A DNA stretch of 5,408 nt from an uncultured Fibrobacter sp. (GCA_937891805.1 CALATK010000107.1:1-5408); one strand, 5' to 3'. Counted from the stretch's first letter, positions 1-5,237 are shown. Made by a program: numbers and translations. The notes: a model not told the origin generated them from the sequence alone.

Positions 1-1004
1 ATCTGGCGGTAGTATTCGGCGAGAGTCACGCCCGTGTACACGGAAGCTTCACGGGCAGCCACCGGCATCGAAGACGTGTTACAAATAATCAGTGTACGTT
101 CCATGAGGGACTTGCCGGTACGCGGGTCAATCAGTTCAGGGAATTCGCGGAGGGTTTCCACCACTTCACCTGCACGTTCACCGCAAGCGGCCAAAATCAC
201 GATATCCACGTCGGCGTAGCGGCTCATGAGCTGCTGGAGCACCGTCTTACCGGCACCGAAGGGGCCCGGCGTACAGAACGTACCGCCCTGCATCACGGGG
301 AAGAACGTGTCGATAATGCGCTGCTGCATGGTGAGGGGCTTGCTCGGGCGCAGGCGTTCTTCATAGGCCTTGATCGGCATCTTCACCGGCCAGGTCTGCA
401 CCATCGTCACGTCCTGGGTTTCGCCGTGAGCGTTCTTGAGTTTAGCAACAACAGTTTCAACAGTGAATTCGCCAGCGGCAGAGACCGATTCCACGGTCCA
501 CTTGCCCAGCAGGCGGAACGGCACCATAATGCGGTGCGTGAACACGCCTTCGGGAACAGTGCCGAGTGTATCGCCCGCGACCACCACATCACCCACCTTC
601 GCGACCGGGGTAAACGCCCACTTCTTGTCGCGCGGGAGCGCCTTCAAATACTTGCCACGCTGCAAGAAGAAGCCGCATTCTTCGGCAAGCTTCGGGAGCG
701 GGTTCTGCAGACCGTCAAAGACCTGGGTCAAGAGGCCGGGGCCAAGTTCTACGGACAAAAGTTCGCCGGTGAATTCCACCTCGTCACCCGTCTTTAAACC
801 CGTGGTGTCTTCGAACACCTGGAGTTCGGCGTAGTCGCCGCGGATACGGATGACTTCGCTCTTGAGGGGGATAACTTCGGACTTGCCGTCCTTGTTTTTC
901 TGAGTAAGCTTGGCATACGCCACTTCGTTCTGGGACACGGCGCTTTCGAACTTGACGCGAATCAGGTTACCGTTGACGCCGATGATTTTTCCGATACTAG
1001 CCAT
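1..1004 (-). CDS. atpA: V-type ATP synthase subunit A, 3' end cut by window edge
   Basis: This is the catalytic nucleotide-binding subunit of the V1 head of a membrane ATPase that couples ATP hydrolysis or synthesis to H+ or Na+ movement. The window shows 334 complete codons from the ATG; family members are about 580-590 residues, so only the C-terminal part is missing. Visible landmarks are the N-terminal beta-barrel start (MASIGKIIGVNGNLIRVKF), the Walker A loop GPFGAGKT at residues 247-254, GERAGE at 275-280, the run EFPELIDPRTG, and MERTLIICNTSSMPVAAREA near the edge. The GPFGAGKTVLQ form of the loop is the one I associate with spirochaete-type V-ATPases. A GGAGG ribosome site lies at 1014-1018, 9 nt before the ATG, inside the 17-nt gap after the DUF2764 gene. 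It is the third gene of the operon; atpB and atpD are expected beyond the left edge. Identity is very secure. Confidence 0.98.
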   Translation of the reverse strand, partial: MASIGKIIGVNGNLIRVKFESAVSQNEVAYAKLTQKNKDGKSEVIPLKSEVIRIRGDYAELQVFEDTTGLKTGDEVEFTGELLSVELGPGLLTQVFDGLQNPLPKLAEECGFFLQRGKYLKALPRDKKWAFTPVAKVGDVVVAGDTLGTVPEGVFTHRIMVPFRLLGKWTVESVSAAGEFTVETVVAKLKNAHGETQDVTMVQTWPVKMPIKAYEERLRPSKPLTMQQRIIDTFFPVMQGGTFCTPGPFGAGKTVLQQLMSRYADVDIVILAACGERAGEVVETLREFPELIDPRTGKSLMERTLIICNTSSMPVAAREASVYTGVTLAEYYRQ

Positions 1005-1021
1005 TGAAAATGGACCTCCGG

Positions 1022-1579
1022 TCATTCCTGTGCCGCCGCAGAGGCGTATGCAGGATCGTTTGCATTAATAACATTCAACACGGCAGCGTCGCCCGCTTGT
1101 TCGGAGAGGCGCGCCCAACGTTCACAAATCTTCAGTTTGATCGCATAAGCGTAAACATGCTTGACGGTACCCTCGCCTACACCTGCAAGCGAGTCCACAA
1201 GCCAGAAGCGGGCCTTGTCGATATCCTGCTCTTTTTCCATAGGATTCGACTTGGCAAACGCATCTTGAATCATCTTGGCAAAGGCGACATCGTAACCCGG
1301 GAAGGACTTTTCCGTAAAACGGATATCGGGCCCCCATGCGCTTGCACGGAGCCTGCCCGAAACGTTCTTCATCTGAATTTCGTGGGCCTTGTAGGCGCGC
1401 ACGAACTCGTCGTCGCACTCTTCGCATTCACCGTCATCCAAAAGCGCGTCCAGAGCCGCAAGTTCCGGCTCGGACAGCACGCCGATGCAGCGGTGGCGAA
1501 AATCTTCCATACTGAGCGGGGCTGGATCGCCGAACTCAATCATCGGAAGAGATGCCATCAAGTAAGAAGGACTGCTCAT
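1022..1579 (-). CDS. V-ATPase-associated DUF2764 family protein
   Basis: A 185-residue soluble protein encoded between atpE and atpA. I recognise the DUF2764 family (PF10962) by the N-terminal YLMASLPMIEF (residues 6-16), the central NPMEKEQDID (112-121) and the C-terminal helix AIKLKICERW (146-155), together with its place in the operon. The family is conserved in this position in chlamydial and spirochaetal V-ATPase operons, which lack recognisable C, F and G/H subunit genes. A role as a structural or assembly subunit of the complex, perhaps replacing subunit C, is my inference. Two cysteines form a C-x-x-C in a very acidic stretch (C52, C55); whether this is general in the family I cannot say. 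ATG at 1579 is chosen because homologues begin just before the YLMASLPM motif; an in-frame TTG sits directly before it at 1582. The ribosome site is weak (GCGGG), so coupling to atpE, whose stop lies 12 nt upstream, is likely. Confidence 0.9.
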   Translation of the reverse strand: MSSPSYLMASLPMIEFGDPAPLSMEDFRHRCIGVLSEPELAALDALLDDGECEECDDEFVRAYKAHEIQMKNVSGRLRASAWGPDIRFTEKSFPGYDVAFAKMIQDAFAKSNPMEKEQDIDKARFWLVDSLAGVGEGTVKHVYAYAIKLKICERWARLSEQAGDAAVLNVINANDPAYASAAAQE

Positions 1580-1591
1580 CAAGTACCCGCG

Positions 1592-2194
1592 TTACTTCGC
1601 CTGTGCGGCAGCGTTTACCACTCTGGCAAGTTGCGGACGGAGCAGGGCCGAAAGAGCGTCGGCCATTGCAGCTTCTGTAAATTCGTGGGTGACCTTGCCG
1701 CCATCGAGCTTGATGCGGAAGCCGAACTTGACACCCTTGTCGCTTTCGACCTTCACGCCGGCGGAAAGCTGCTTCTTGAACTCGCCCATCACAAAGGAGC
1801 TGAGCTTGCGGGCATCGGCGTCGGAGAAATCCACCTCGATGTCGGAGGTATAGGACTTGGCTACCGTGAGGAGCATGCTCTTGACGGTGGATTCGTCCAG
1901 GGACTTCTCCACCTCGAGGTTCAACAGGTCCATAATCATCTTTTCGAGATTCTTGCCTACCGAAAGCAAAAGGTCGCGGGCGGACTGTTCAAGGGTGCGT
2001 TCGCTACGTTCCGTGAACGCTTCGGCGTCCTTGTCGGCCTTTTCCAGACGGGCGGACGCTTCGGCCTCGGCGGCCTTCACGATATCGGCCGCCTTTTCCT
2101 TGGCCTTGGCAATGATAGCCGCCGCCTCGTTTTCTGCTTTATCGACAGCATCTTTCTGGATGCGTTCCATAAGGTATTGCAAGTCTTCTGCCAT
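1592..2194 (-). CDS. atpE: V-type ATP synthase subunit E
   Basis: This is the peripheral-stalk (stator) subunit, which holds the catalytic A/B head against the membrane part. The 200-residue product has the family layout: an N-terminal, Ala/Glu/Lys-rich alpha helix or coiled coil over about residues 1-95 (repeated AAAIIAKAKEKAADIVKAAEAEA-like heptads), then a globular C-terminal domain from about 95 to 200 that packs on the head. Length agrees with bacterial and archaeal E subunits (about 190-210). It opens the operon, followed 12 nt later by the DUF2764 gene and then atpA. ATG at 2194 is preferred because GGAG at 2201-2204 lies 6 nt upstream. A longer in-frame TTG start at 2206 would place that site inside the coding region. 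Sequence conservation in this subunit is low, so the call rests on composition, length and operon position together. Confidence 0.93.
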   Translation of the reverse strand: MAEDLQYLMERIQKDAVDKAENEAAAIIAKAKEKAADIVKAAEAEASARLEKADKDAEAFTERSERTLEQSARDLLLSVGKNLEKMIMDLLNLEVEKSLDESTVKSMLLTVAKSYTSDIEVDFSDADARKLSSFVMGEFKKQLSAGVKVESDKGVKFGFRIKLDGGKVTHEFTEAAMADALSALLRPQLARVVNAAAQAK

Positions 2195-2200
2195 ATATAT

Positions 2201-2204
2201 CTCC
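2201..2204 (-). promoter_or_regulatory. Shine-Dalgarno site that fixes the atpE start
   Basis: On the minus strand GGAG is followed by six A/T bases and then ATG at 2194. It decides between this ATG and the upstream in-frame TTG at 2206, which would have no ribosome site of its own. Confidence 0.75.
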
Positions 2205-2221
2205 AATTACATATAAACGCT

Positions 2222-2249
2222 AAAAATGCCCCAAAAAAGGCATTTTTGG
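2222..2249 (-). promoter_or_regulatory. Hairpin pair in the atpE leader
   Basis: AAAAATGCC at 2222-2230 pairs perfectly with GGCATTTTT at 2239-2247 (9 bp, 8-nt loop). On the minus-strand transcript an alternative stem is possible: CCAAAAA (2249-2243) with TTTTTGG (2237-2231). It uses the same bases, so the two folds exclude each other. The structure lies between the proposed promoter and the atpE ribosome site, about 18 nt upstream of the latter. It may be an attenuator or an mRNA-stabilising 5' structure. The stem is AT-rich with few G-C pairs and there is no separate U tract, so a strong terminator is unlikely. Confidence 0.4.
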
Positions 2250-2263
2250 TCTTTGCTGTTAGG

Positions 2264-2294
2264 AATATACAAGTAAATTTCGAAAAAAGTCCAA
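2264..2294 (-). promoter_or_regulatory. Candidate promoter of the V-ATPase operon
   Basis: On the minus strand TATATT at 2269-2264 is a plausible -10 box, with TTGGAC at 2294-2289 as a poor -35 match at a long 19-bp spacing. Transcription would begin near 2257, giving a leader of about 60 nt that contains the hairpin pair. It is the best candidate between the divergent genes, and the A-tract run directly upstream could assist it as an UP-like or curved element. The hexamer matches are modest, so the placement is tentative. Confidence 0.35.
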
Positions 2295-2338
2295 AAAAAA
2301 GGCAAAAAAAGCGAAAAAAAATTTTTTCCTGCAAAAAA
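2283..2338. other. Helically phased A-tracts (predicted curved DNA)
   Basis: Plus-strand A runs occupy 2283-2288, 2293-2300, 2304-2310, 2314-2321 and 2333-2338. A T run at 2322-2327 follows the fourth. The first four are centred about 11, 10.5 and 10.5 bp apart, matching the helical repeat, so bends should add up. The block lies directly upstream of the candidate atpE promoter. Curvature or nucleoid-protein binding is an inference from known A-tract behaviour. Confidence 0.6.
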
Positions 2339-2381
2339 CGGGGATAAAAGGAATTTTTGAACGCAATAAAGGCGGTTTTTG

Positions 2382-2399
2382 TGTAAATTTCAGTTTACA
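2382..2399. promoter_or_regulatory. 18-bp dyad, possible operator
   Basis: TGTAAA at 2382-2387 and TTTACA at 2394-2399 form a perfect 6-bp inverted repeat around a 6-bp centre. The size and symmetry suit a dimeric regulator. I do not recognise the half-site as belonging to a specific factor; it differs from the Rex consensus. It is about 115 bp upstream of the proposed atpE -10 box and about 270 bp from greB, and it could be chance in AT-rich DNA. Confidence 0.25.
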
Positions 2400-2666
2400 A
2401 AAGCGGCATGCAAGGAAATTTTGGCCCTCAGCCTGCTCCCGTAACGAACTATCGACTACACAACAGAGTCTCCTGTTCTTGGACTCGCTCTTGTCTATGG
2501 GTTTGTGCCTAAAATGAATCATCGCGGGGGCAAATACAGAAAAATAGTGGCTAAAATCCAGGGGCTGAATTTAGGGATTGTGAGGTCACACACCGCTCAT
2601 TGCTCACTATTACCATCCCGAGCCCCGGACCTCGAGCCACATGCCTTTTTATATATTTTACGATCT
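2400..2666. other. Non-coding stretch before greB with short dyads
   Basis: I see no convincing gene here. It holds small dyads (AACAG/CTGTT around 2463-2478, GAGTC/GACTC around 2466-2485, GAGGTC 2582-2587 with GACCTC 2628-2633) and a 7-bp tandem pair CGCTCAT TGCTCAC at 2594-2607. The composition switches between GC-rich and AT-rich patches, which looks like degraded dispersed repeats. The last 20 bp before greB are very AT-rich. Confidence 0.5.
2650..2657 (+). promoter_or_regulatory. Candidate -10 region of greB
   Basis: TATATATT at 2650-2657 offers a -10 box only about 10 nt before the ATG at 2667. No good -35 hexamer stands 17 bp upstream; the bases there are GC-rich. If used, transcription would start about 2-3 nt before the initiation codon, giving a nearly leaderless mRNA. 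This agrees with the absence of any Shine-Dalgarno sequence. Confidence 0.3.
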
Positions 2667-3134
2667 ATGAAGCATTTGATTTCCAAAGAAGGCTTTGAAA
2701 AACTGAAGGCGGAATGGGAGCACCTCAAATACGAGGAACGCCCTGCCATGATTAACCAGGTGCAGGCCGCCGCTGCCGAAGGAGACCGTAGCGAAAATGC
2801 CGCCTACACCTACGGTCGCATGAGGGTCCGGGAAATCGACCGCCGCCTGCGGGAACTGGACCGCATCCTGGACGGAGCCCAGGTGGTAGAAACCCAGGCC
2901 CCTACCGATGGCACCATCAAGTTCGGTGCCACCATCAAGATGAAAGACATCAAGACCAAGCGGGAGCGGACCTACAGCATCGTAGGGGAAAAGGAAATCG
3001 ACCCGCTGCAGGGCCGCATCAGCATGAAGTCCCCTATCGGAGAAGCCCTGATGGGCAAAAAGCAGGGCGACCAGGTACAAGTGCAAGCCCCCAAGGGAGT
3101 GATTACTTACGAGATTGTGGAAGTCACTTATTAA
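2667..3134 (+). CDS. greB: Transcript-cleavage elongation factor, GreB-like
   Basis: Gre factors enter the RNA polymerase secondary channel and stimulate cleavage of backtracked transcripts. The 155-residue product has the two family domains: an N-terminal coiled-coil hairpin (about 1-75) and a C-terminal FKBP-like domain (about 80-155). The hairpin tip carries the acidic residues that act on the catalytic Mg2+ (GDRSENAAY, D40 and E43). GreB rather than GreA is suggested by EERP (23-26), by GDRSENAAYxYGRxRxREIDRRLREL with its basic run after the tip, and by YSIVGEKEID and ISMKSPIGEAL in the C-terminal domain. Length fits (E. coli GreB 158). ATG at 2667 is chosen because the family starts here; a 54-codon upstream extension to GTG 2505 has no ribosome site and no family similarity. 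No Shine-Dalgarno precedes this ATG either. An annotator might call it GreA or GreA/GreB family. Confidence 0.93.
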   Translation: MKHLISKEGFEKLKAEWEHLKYEERPAMINQVQAAAAEGDRSENAAYTYGRMRVREIDRRLRELDRILDGAQVVETQAPTDGTIKFGATIKMKDIKTKRERTYSIVGEKEIDPLQGRISMKSPIGEALMGKKQGDQVQVQAPKGVITYEIVEVTY

Positions 3135-3227
3135 TTCAGATTTCAGAATTCGGATTTCGGAATTAATAAGTAAGGCGGCAACGCCGCGATTAATTCAATT
3201 CTGAACTCAGAACTCCGAATTCCGAAC
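3134..3227. repeat. Inverted element of 7-bp units between greB and tatD
   Basis: The left arm is four tandem heptamers of consensus WTTCRGA at 3134-3161. The right arm is four heptamers of consensus TCNGAAY at 3200-3227, the opposite orientation of a near-identical unit. Between them AATTAAT (3161-3167) pairs with ATTAATT (3189-3195) around a GC hairpin GCGGC-AAC-GCCGC (3175-3187). When the arms are paired unit by unit, each pair matches at about 5 of 7 positions. The left arm starts on the last base of the greB stop codon and the right arm ends 8 nt before the tatD ATG, so the element fills the gap. The GC hairpin could terminate or protect the greB transcript, but it has no U tract on the plus strand. 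Confidence 0.7.
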
Positions 3228-3235
3228 TAATTACC

Positions 3236-4042
3236 ATGTTCATCGACACTCATTGCCATATTGATTCCTACGAACGGCACTCCGGCGAAAGCCTGGATTC
3301 GCTACTGGAGCGGCTCGCCAGCGACACAGACCCGAAGGTCACCTTGCCCGAAGCGTTCATCCATGTGGCTTGCGACCCCAAGGACTTTGAATATGCACGG
3401 GAACTTTCGGAAAAATACCCGAACGTCTATGCCGCCTACGGAATCCACCCGGAATATGTTCTGACGGAAACCGCCGAAGACGAAGCCCGAATGATGGAAT
3501 TCCTGAAGCACCCCAAGTGCGTGGCCTGCGGGGAATTCGGGCTGGATTACCATTATGATTTGGAACACCGGGCAGAACAGGTCAAGCTGTTCGAACGGCA
3601 CCTGCAACTGGGTATCGAAAGCGGCAAACCCCTGGTGCTCCACCTGCGGGAAGCGGACGAAGACGCCCTGGCGGTGCTTCGCAATGCTGACCTGAAAGGT
3701 AAAAATGTCCATGTTCACTGCTTTACGGGAACGCCGGAATTCGCAGGGCAACTCCTGGAACTCGGGGCCAGTAAAAATGCCAACTTTTTTGTGGGCTTTA
3801 CGGGAATTGTCACTTTCAAGAACGCCCAGAACGTGCGGGACGCCGCCGCTCTAGTCCCCCTCGACCAGATGCTTCTGGAAACAGACAGCCCCTACATGGC
3901 CCCCATTCCCTACCGCGGGAAAAATTGCCATTCGGGATACATCCCCTACATTGCCGATAAACTGGCCGAAGTCAAGAACGTCTCCGTAGAAGAAATCTAC
4001 AAGCGCTGTCGCGAAAATACAAGACACTGTTACGGGATTTAG
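3236..4042 (+). CDS. tatD: TatD-family metal-dependent hydrolase (deoxyribonuclease)
   Basis: A 268-residue TIM-barrel hydrolase of the amidohydrolase superfamily. Characterised TatD proteins are Mg2+-dependent 3'-5' exonucleases, linked to DNA repair and nucleic acid turnover; this protein's exact substrate is not shown by the sequence. All family metal-site motifs are present: DTHCH at 4-8, CGEFGLDYHYD at 98-108 with E100, LHLREAD at 135-141 with H136, VHCFTG at 160-165 with H161, and LETDSPYMAP at 214-223 with D217. The YRGKN segment (226-230) replaces the common RGKRNEP. Length is normal (about 260). The ATG at 3236 is fixed by the N-terminal motif, which begins at residue 4. It has no Shine-Dalgarno: the sequence just upstream is the right arm of the 7-bp-unit element. 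It may be transcribed with greB or from a promoter I cannot identify. The gene symbol is by family; related paralogues (ycfH, yjjV) have the same motifs. Confidence 0.93.
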   Translation: MFIDTHCHIDSYERHSGESLDSLLERLASDTDPKVTLPEAFIHVACDPKDFEYARELSEKYPNVYAAYGIHPEYVLTETAEDEARMMEFLKHPKCVACGEFGLDYHYDLEHRAEQVKLFERHLQLGIESGKPLVLHLREADEDALAVLRNADLKGKNVHVHCFTGTPEFAGQLLELGASKNANFFVGFTGIVTFKNAQNVRDAAALVPLDQMLLETDSPYMAPIPYRGKNCHSGYIPYIADKLAEVKNVSVEEIYKRCRENTRHCYGI

Positions 4043-4061
4043 CAAGCGCTCACATTGAATA

Positions 4062-4113
4062 ATTCAGATTTCGAATTTCGGAATCCAGAATTACATTCAC
4101 AAGATTAATTCTG
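4062..4113. repeat. Second, shorter 7-bp-unit element after tatD
   Basis: Four tandem units resembling WTTCRGA occupy 4062-4089, followed by ATTA exactly as in the greB-tatD element. The two 28-bp arrays match at about 22 positions. GATTAATTC recurs at 4103-4111, the same word that opens the right arm of the first element (3188-3196). CAGAATTA (4086-4093) pairs perfectly with TAATTCTG (4106-4113) around a 12-nt loop. The right arm is degenerate and the GC hairpin is absent. Lying between convergent tatD and hemC, the stem could act as a weak bidirectional terminator. Confidence 0.6.
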
Positions 4114-4146
4114 TATTTTAAAAACGAATTCTTAATATATCAGTGC

Positions 4147-5166
4147 TTACTGTTGAACTTTAATCTGATTGGCGAGAGCCTCGCCCTGGGCGTTGAACCA
4201 GTCGTCGCATGCCGTTGCGGGAATTTCCGTTTGAATATTGGCCTGCAATAGTTTCTGCGAGGATTCCTGCCAGTAGATGCCACGCATTTTTAGGACGGCG
4301 GAATGGTTCGCATCGCCTGCCGGAACAATGTCAGCATGGCTTGCCACCGGGAACTGGCAGCCCGCATTCAGAGCCTTCAAAAAGGACATTTCGGCAAGAG
4401 CGATGCCGAAGGTTTCGGAGTGGTTGACGGAAGCGAGAAGGGTAAGAAGTTCGGGACTGGATCCTTCGTCGCTACGCTCCTCAGGATGACATGATAGAGA
4501 GCGTTCCTCGCAATGACAATTGTCCGACAGAGTCTCTGATAAAGTCTCTATGGCGAGGATTCCCTGGCCGGAGGCGGGTAGTACCTGCTCCACGCTGAAA
4601 AAATCCGTAATCTGTTCTGCAAGGCCCATACGCTTGAGACCTGCAGCCGCAAGAACCACCCCGTCCAATTCCGCAAGCTTTGTAAGGCGGGTCTGGATGT
4701 TCCCGCGGATAGGAACGTATTCCAGGTCCGGCCGGAGAGCCTTCAGCTGAACCACCCGGCGGATACTGCCCGTACCGACGCGGGCACCTGCAGGCAGGTC
4801 CATAAAGTTGATGCCCTTTGCACCACCCTTCGAAACGAAAGCGTCACGAGGGTCTTCCCGCTCCAGCACAGCGGCAAGCTTGAATTCCGGCAGCACCTGG
4901 GCAGGCATGTCCTTGAGGCTGTGGACGGCGATGTCTGCACGGTCCTCCAAAAGTGCCACTTCCAGTTCCTTGATAAAGACTCCCTTGCCGCCAAAGCTTG
5001 CAAGGGACTTGTCCAGACGGCGGTCCCCTTCGGTGGTCATGGAGACCAGTTCGTAAGTCACGTCTTCACCCAAGGCTTTAGCACAGGCGACCAGGCGGTC
5101 TGCCACCAGGCGGGTCTGGGTCATGGCAAGTTCACTCTTGCGGGTGGCTATGCGAATGGTTTTCAC
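4147..5166 (-). CDS. hemC: Porphobilinogen deaminase (hydroxymethylbilane synthase)
   Basis: This cytoplasmic enzyme joins four porphobilinogens into hydroxymethylbilane on a covalent dipyrromethane cofactor, for haem, sirohaem and corrinoid synthesis. In the 339-residue product I see IRIATRKSELA at 4-14, GKGVFIKELE at 60-69, AVHSLKDMP at 80-88 with catalytic D86, VGTGSIRR at 130-137, IRGNIQTRL at 153-161, PASGQGILAIE at 197-207, and AGCQFP at 268-273 with cofactor cysteine C270. The catalytic Asp is shifted by 2 relative to E. coli D84, but the cofactor Cys by 28 relative to C242. About 26 residues have therefore been inserted between them, at roughly 212-238, by a repeat. The C-terminal domain is complete. 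GTG at 5166 is preferred: GGAGG lies 7 nt upstream and homologues begin with this K-x-IRIATRKS. A longer in-frame form from ATG 5232 (361 residues), preceded by TGAGG, is possible. Identity is secure, the start less so. Confidence 0.95.
   Translation of the reverse strand: MKTIRIATRKSELAMTQTRLVADRLVACAKALGEDVTYELVSMTTEGDRRLDKSLASFGGKGVFIKELEVALLEDRADIAVHSLKDMPAQVLPEFKLAAVLEREDPRDAFVSKGGAKGINFMDLPAGARVGTGSIRRVVQLKALRPDLEYVPIRGNIQTRLTKLAELDGVVLAAAGLKRMGLAEQITDFFSVEQVLPASGQGILAIETLSETLSDNCHCEERSLSCHPEERSDEGSSPELLTLLASVNHSETFGIALAEMSFLKALNAGCQFPVASHADIVPAGDANHSAVLKMRGIYWQESSQKLLQANIQTEIPATACDDWFNAQGEALANQIKVQQ
4457..4518 (-). repeat. Dispersed-repeat sequence inside hemC
   Basis: Read on the minus strand, two related copies lie in tandem, 27 bp apart. 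The first (4518-4492) begins TGTCATTGCGAGGA and encodes CHCEERS. The second (4491-4457) begins TGTCATCCTGAGGA, ends in GAAGGATCCAG and encodes CHPEERSDEGSS. These peptides are familiar translations of a DNA repeat scattered in many unrelated bacterial genomes, usually between genes. Here the insert keeps the hemC frame and contains no stop codon. Confidence 0.8.
4525..4548 (-). repeat. Degenerate 12-bp tandem duplication in hemC
   Basis: On the minus strand GAGACTTTATCA is followed immediately by GAGACTCTGTCG, matching at 9 of 12 positions and encoding ETLS ETLS. It abuts the dispersed-repeat insert and adds to the extra length between the conserved segments. Confidence 0.5.
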
Positions 5167-5173
5167 AGGTTGG

Positions 5174-5178
5174 CCTCC
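5174..5178 (-). promoter_or_regulatory. Shine-Dalgarno GGAGG that supports the GTG start of hemC
   Basis: GGAGG on the minus strand ends 7 nt before GTG at 5166. It is the best ribosome site near the hemC 5' end and agrees with the usual N-terminus of the family. A second, weaker site TGAGG (5245-5241) overlaps the upstream stop codon and lies 8 nt before ATG 5232 in the same frame. Confidence 0.65.
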
Positions 5179-5237
5179 AGGCATTTCAGGAACACCTTCA
5201 CGTCTAAAACTAAATTCAAATTCTGGCATCATAAGAA

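Noticed and set aside
1004..2347. A 447-codon open frame on the plus strand opposite atpE and the DUF2764 gene
   Set aside because: It lies antisense to two well-supported genes. Its His/Leu-rich, low-complexity translation is typical of the reverse frame of alanine/glutamate-rich coding DNA, and it runs on into A-tract DNA as lysine runs.
2408..2512. A 34-codon plus-strand frame beginning MQGNFGPQPAPV
   Set aside because: It is short, has no clear ribosome site, its composition looks like translated repeat words, and no protein similarity is recognised.
2505..2666. A 54-codon N-terminal extension of greB from a GTG
   Set aside because: There is no ribosome site, no family similarity, and the composition is that of the intergenic repeat mosaic. 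Gre factors begin at the internal ATG 2667.
2658..3086. A 142-codon minus-strand frame opposite greB
   Set aside because: It is a shadow of a gene whose sense translation carries all Gre motifs.
3134..3233. CRISPR array
   Set aside because: The units are 7 bp, contiguous and degenerate, with no unique spacers of 30-40 bp and no cas genes.
3302..3751. A 149-codon minus-strand frame opposite tatD
   Set aside because: It is a shadow of a gene with all metal-site motifs intact; it has no ribosome site and no recognisable domain.
4457..4518. Frameshift or assembly error in hemC
   Set aside because: The frame is open throughout, conserved motifs continue correctly on both sides, and the extra DNA matches a known type of dispersed repeat.
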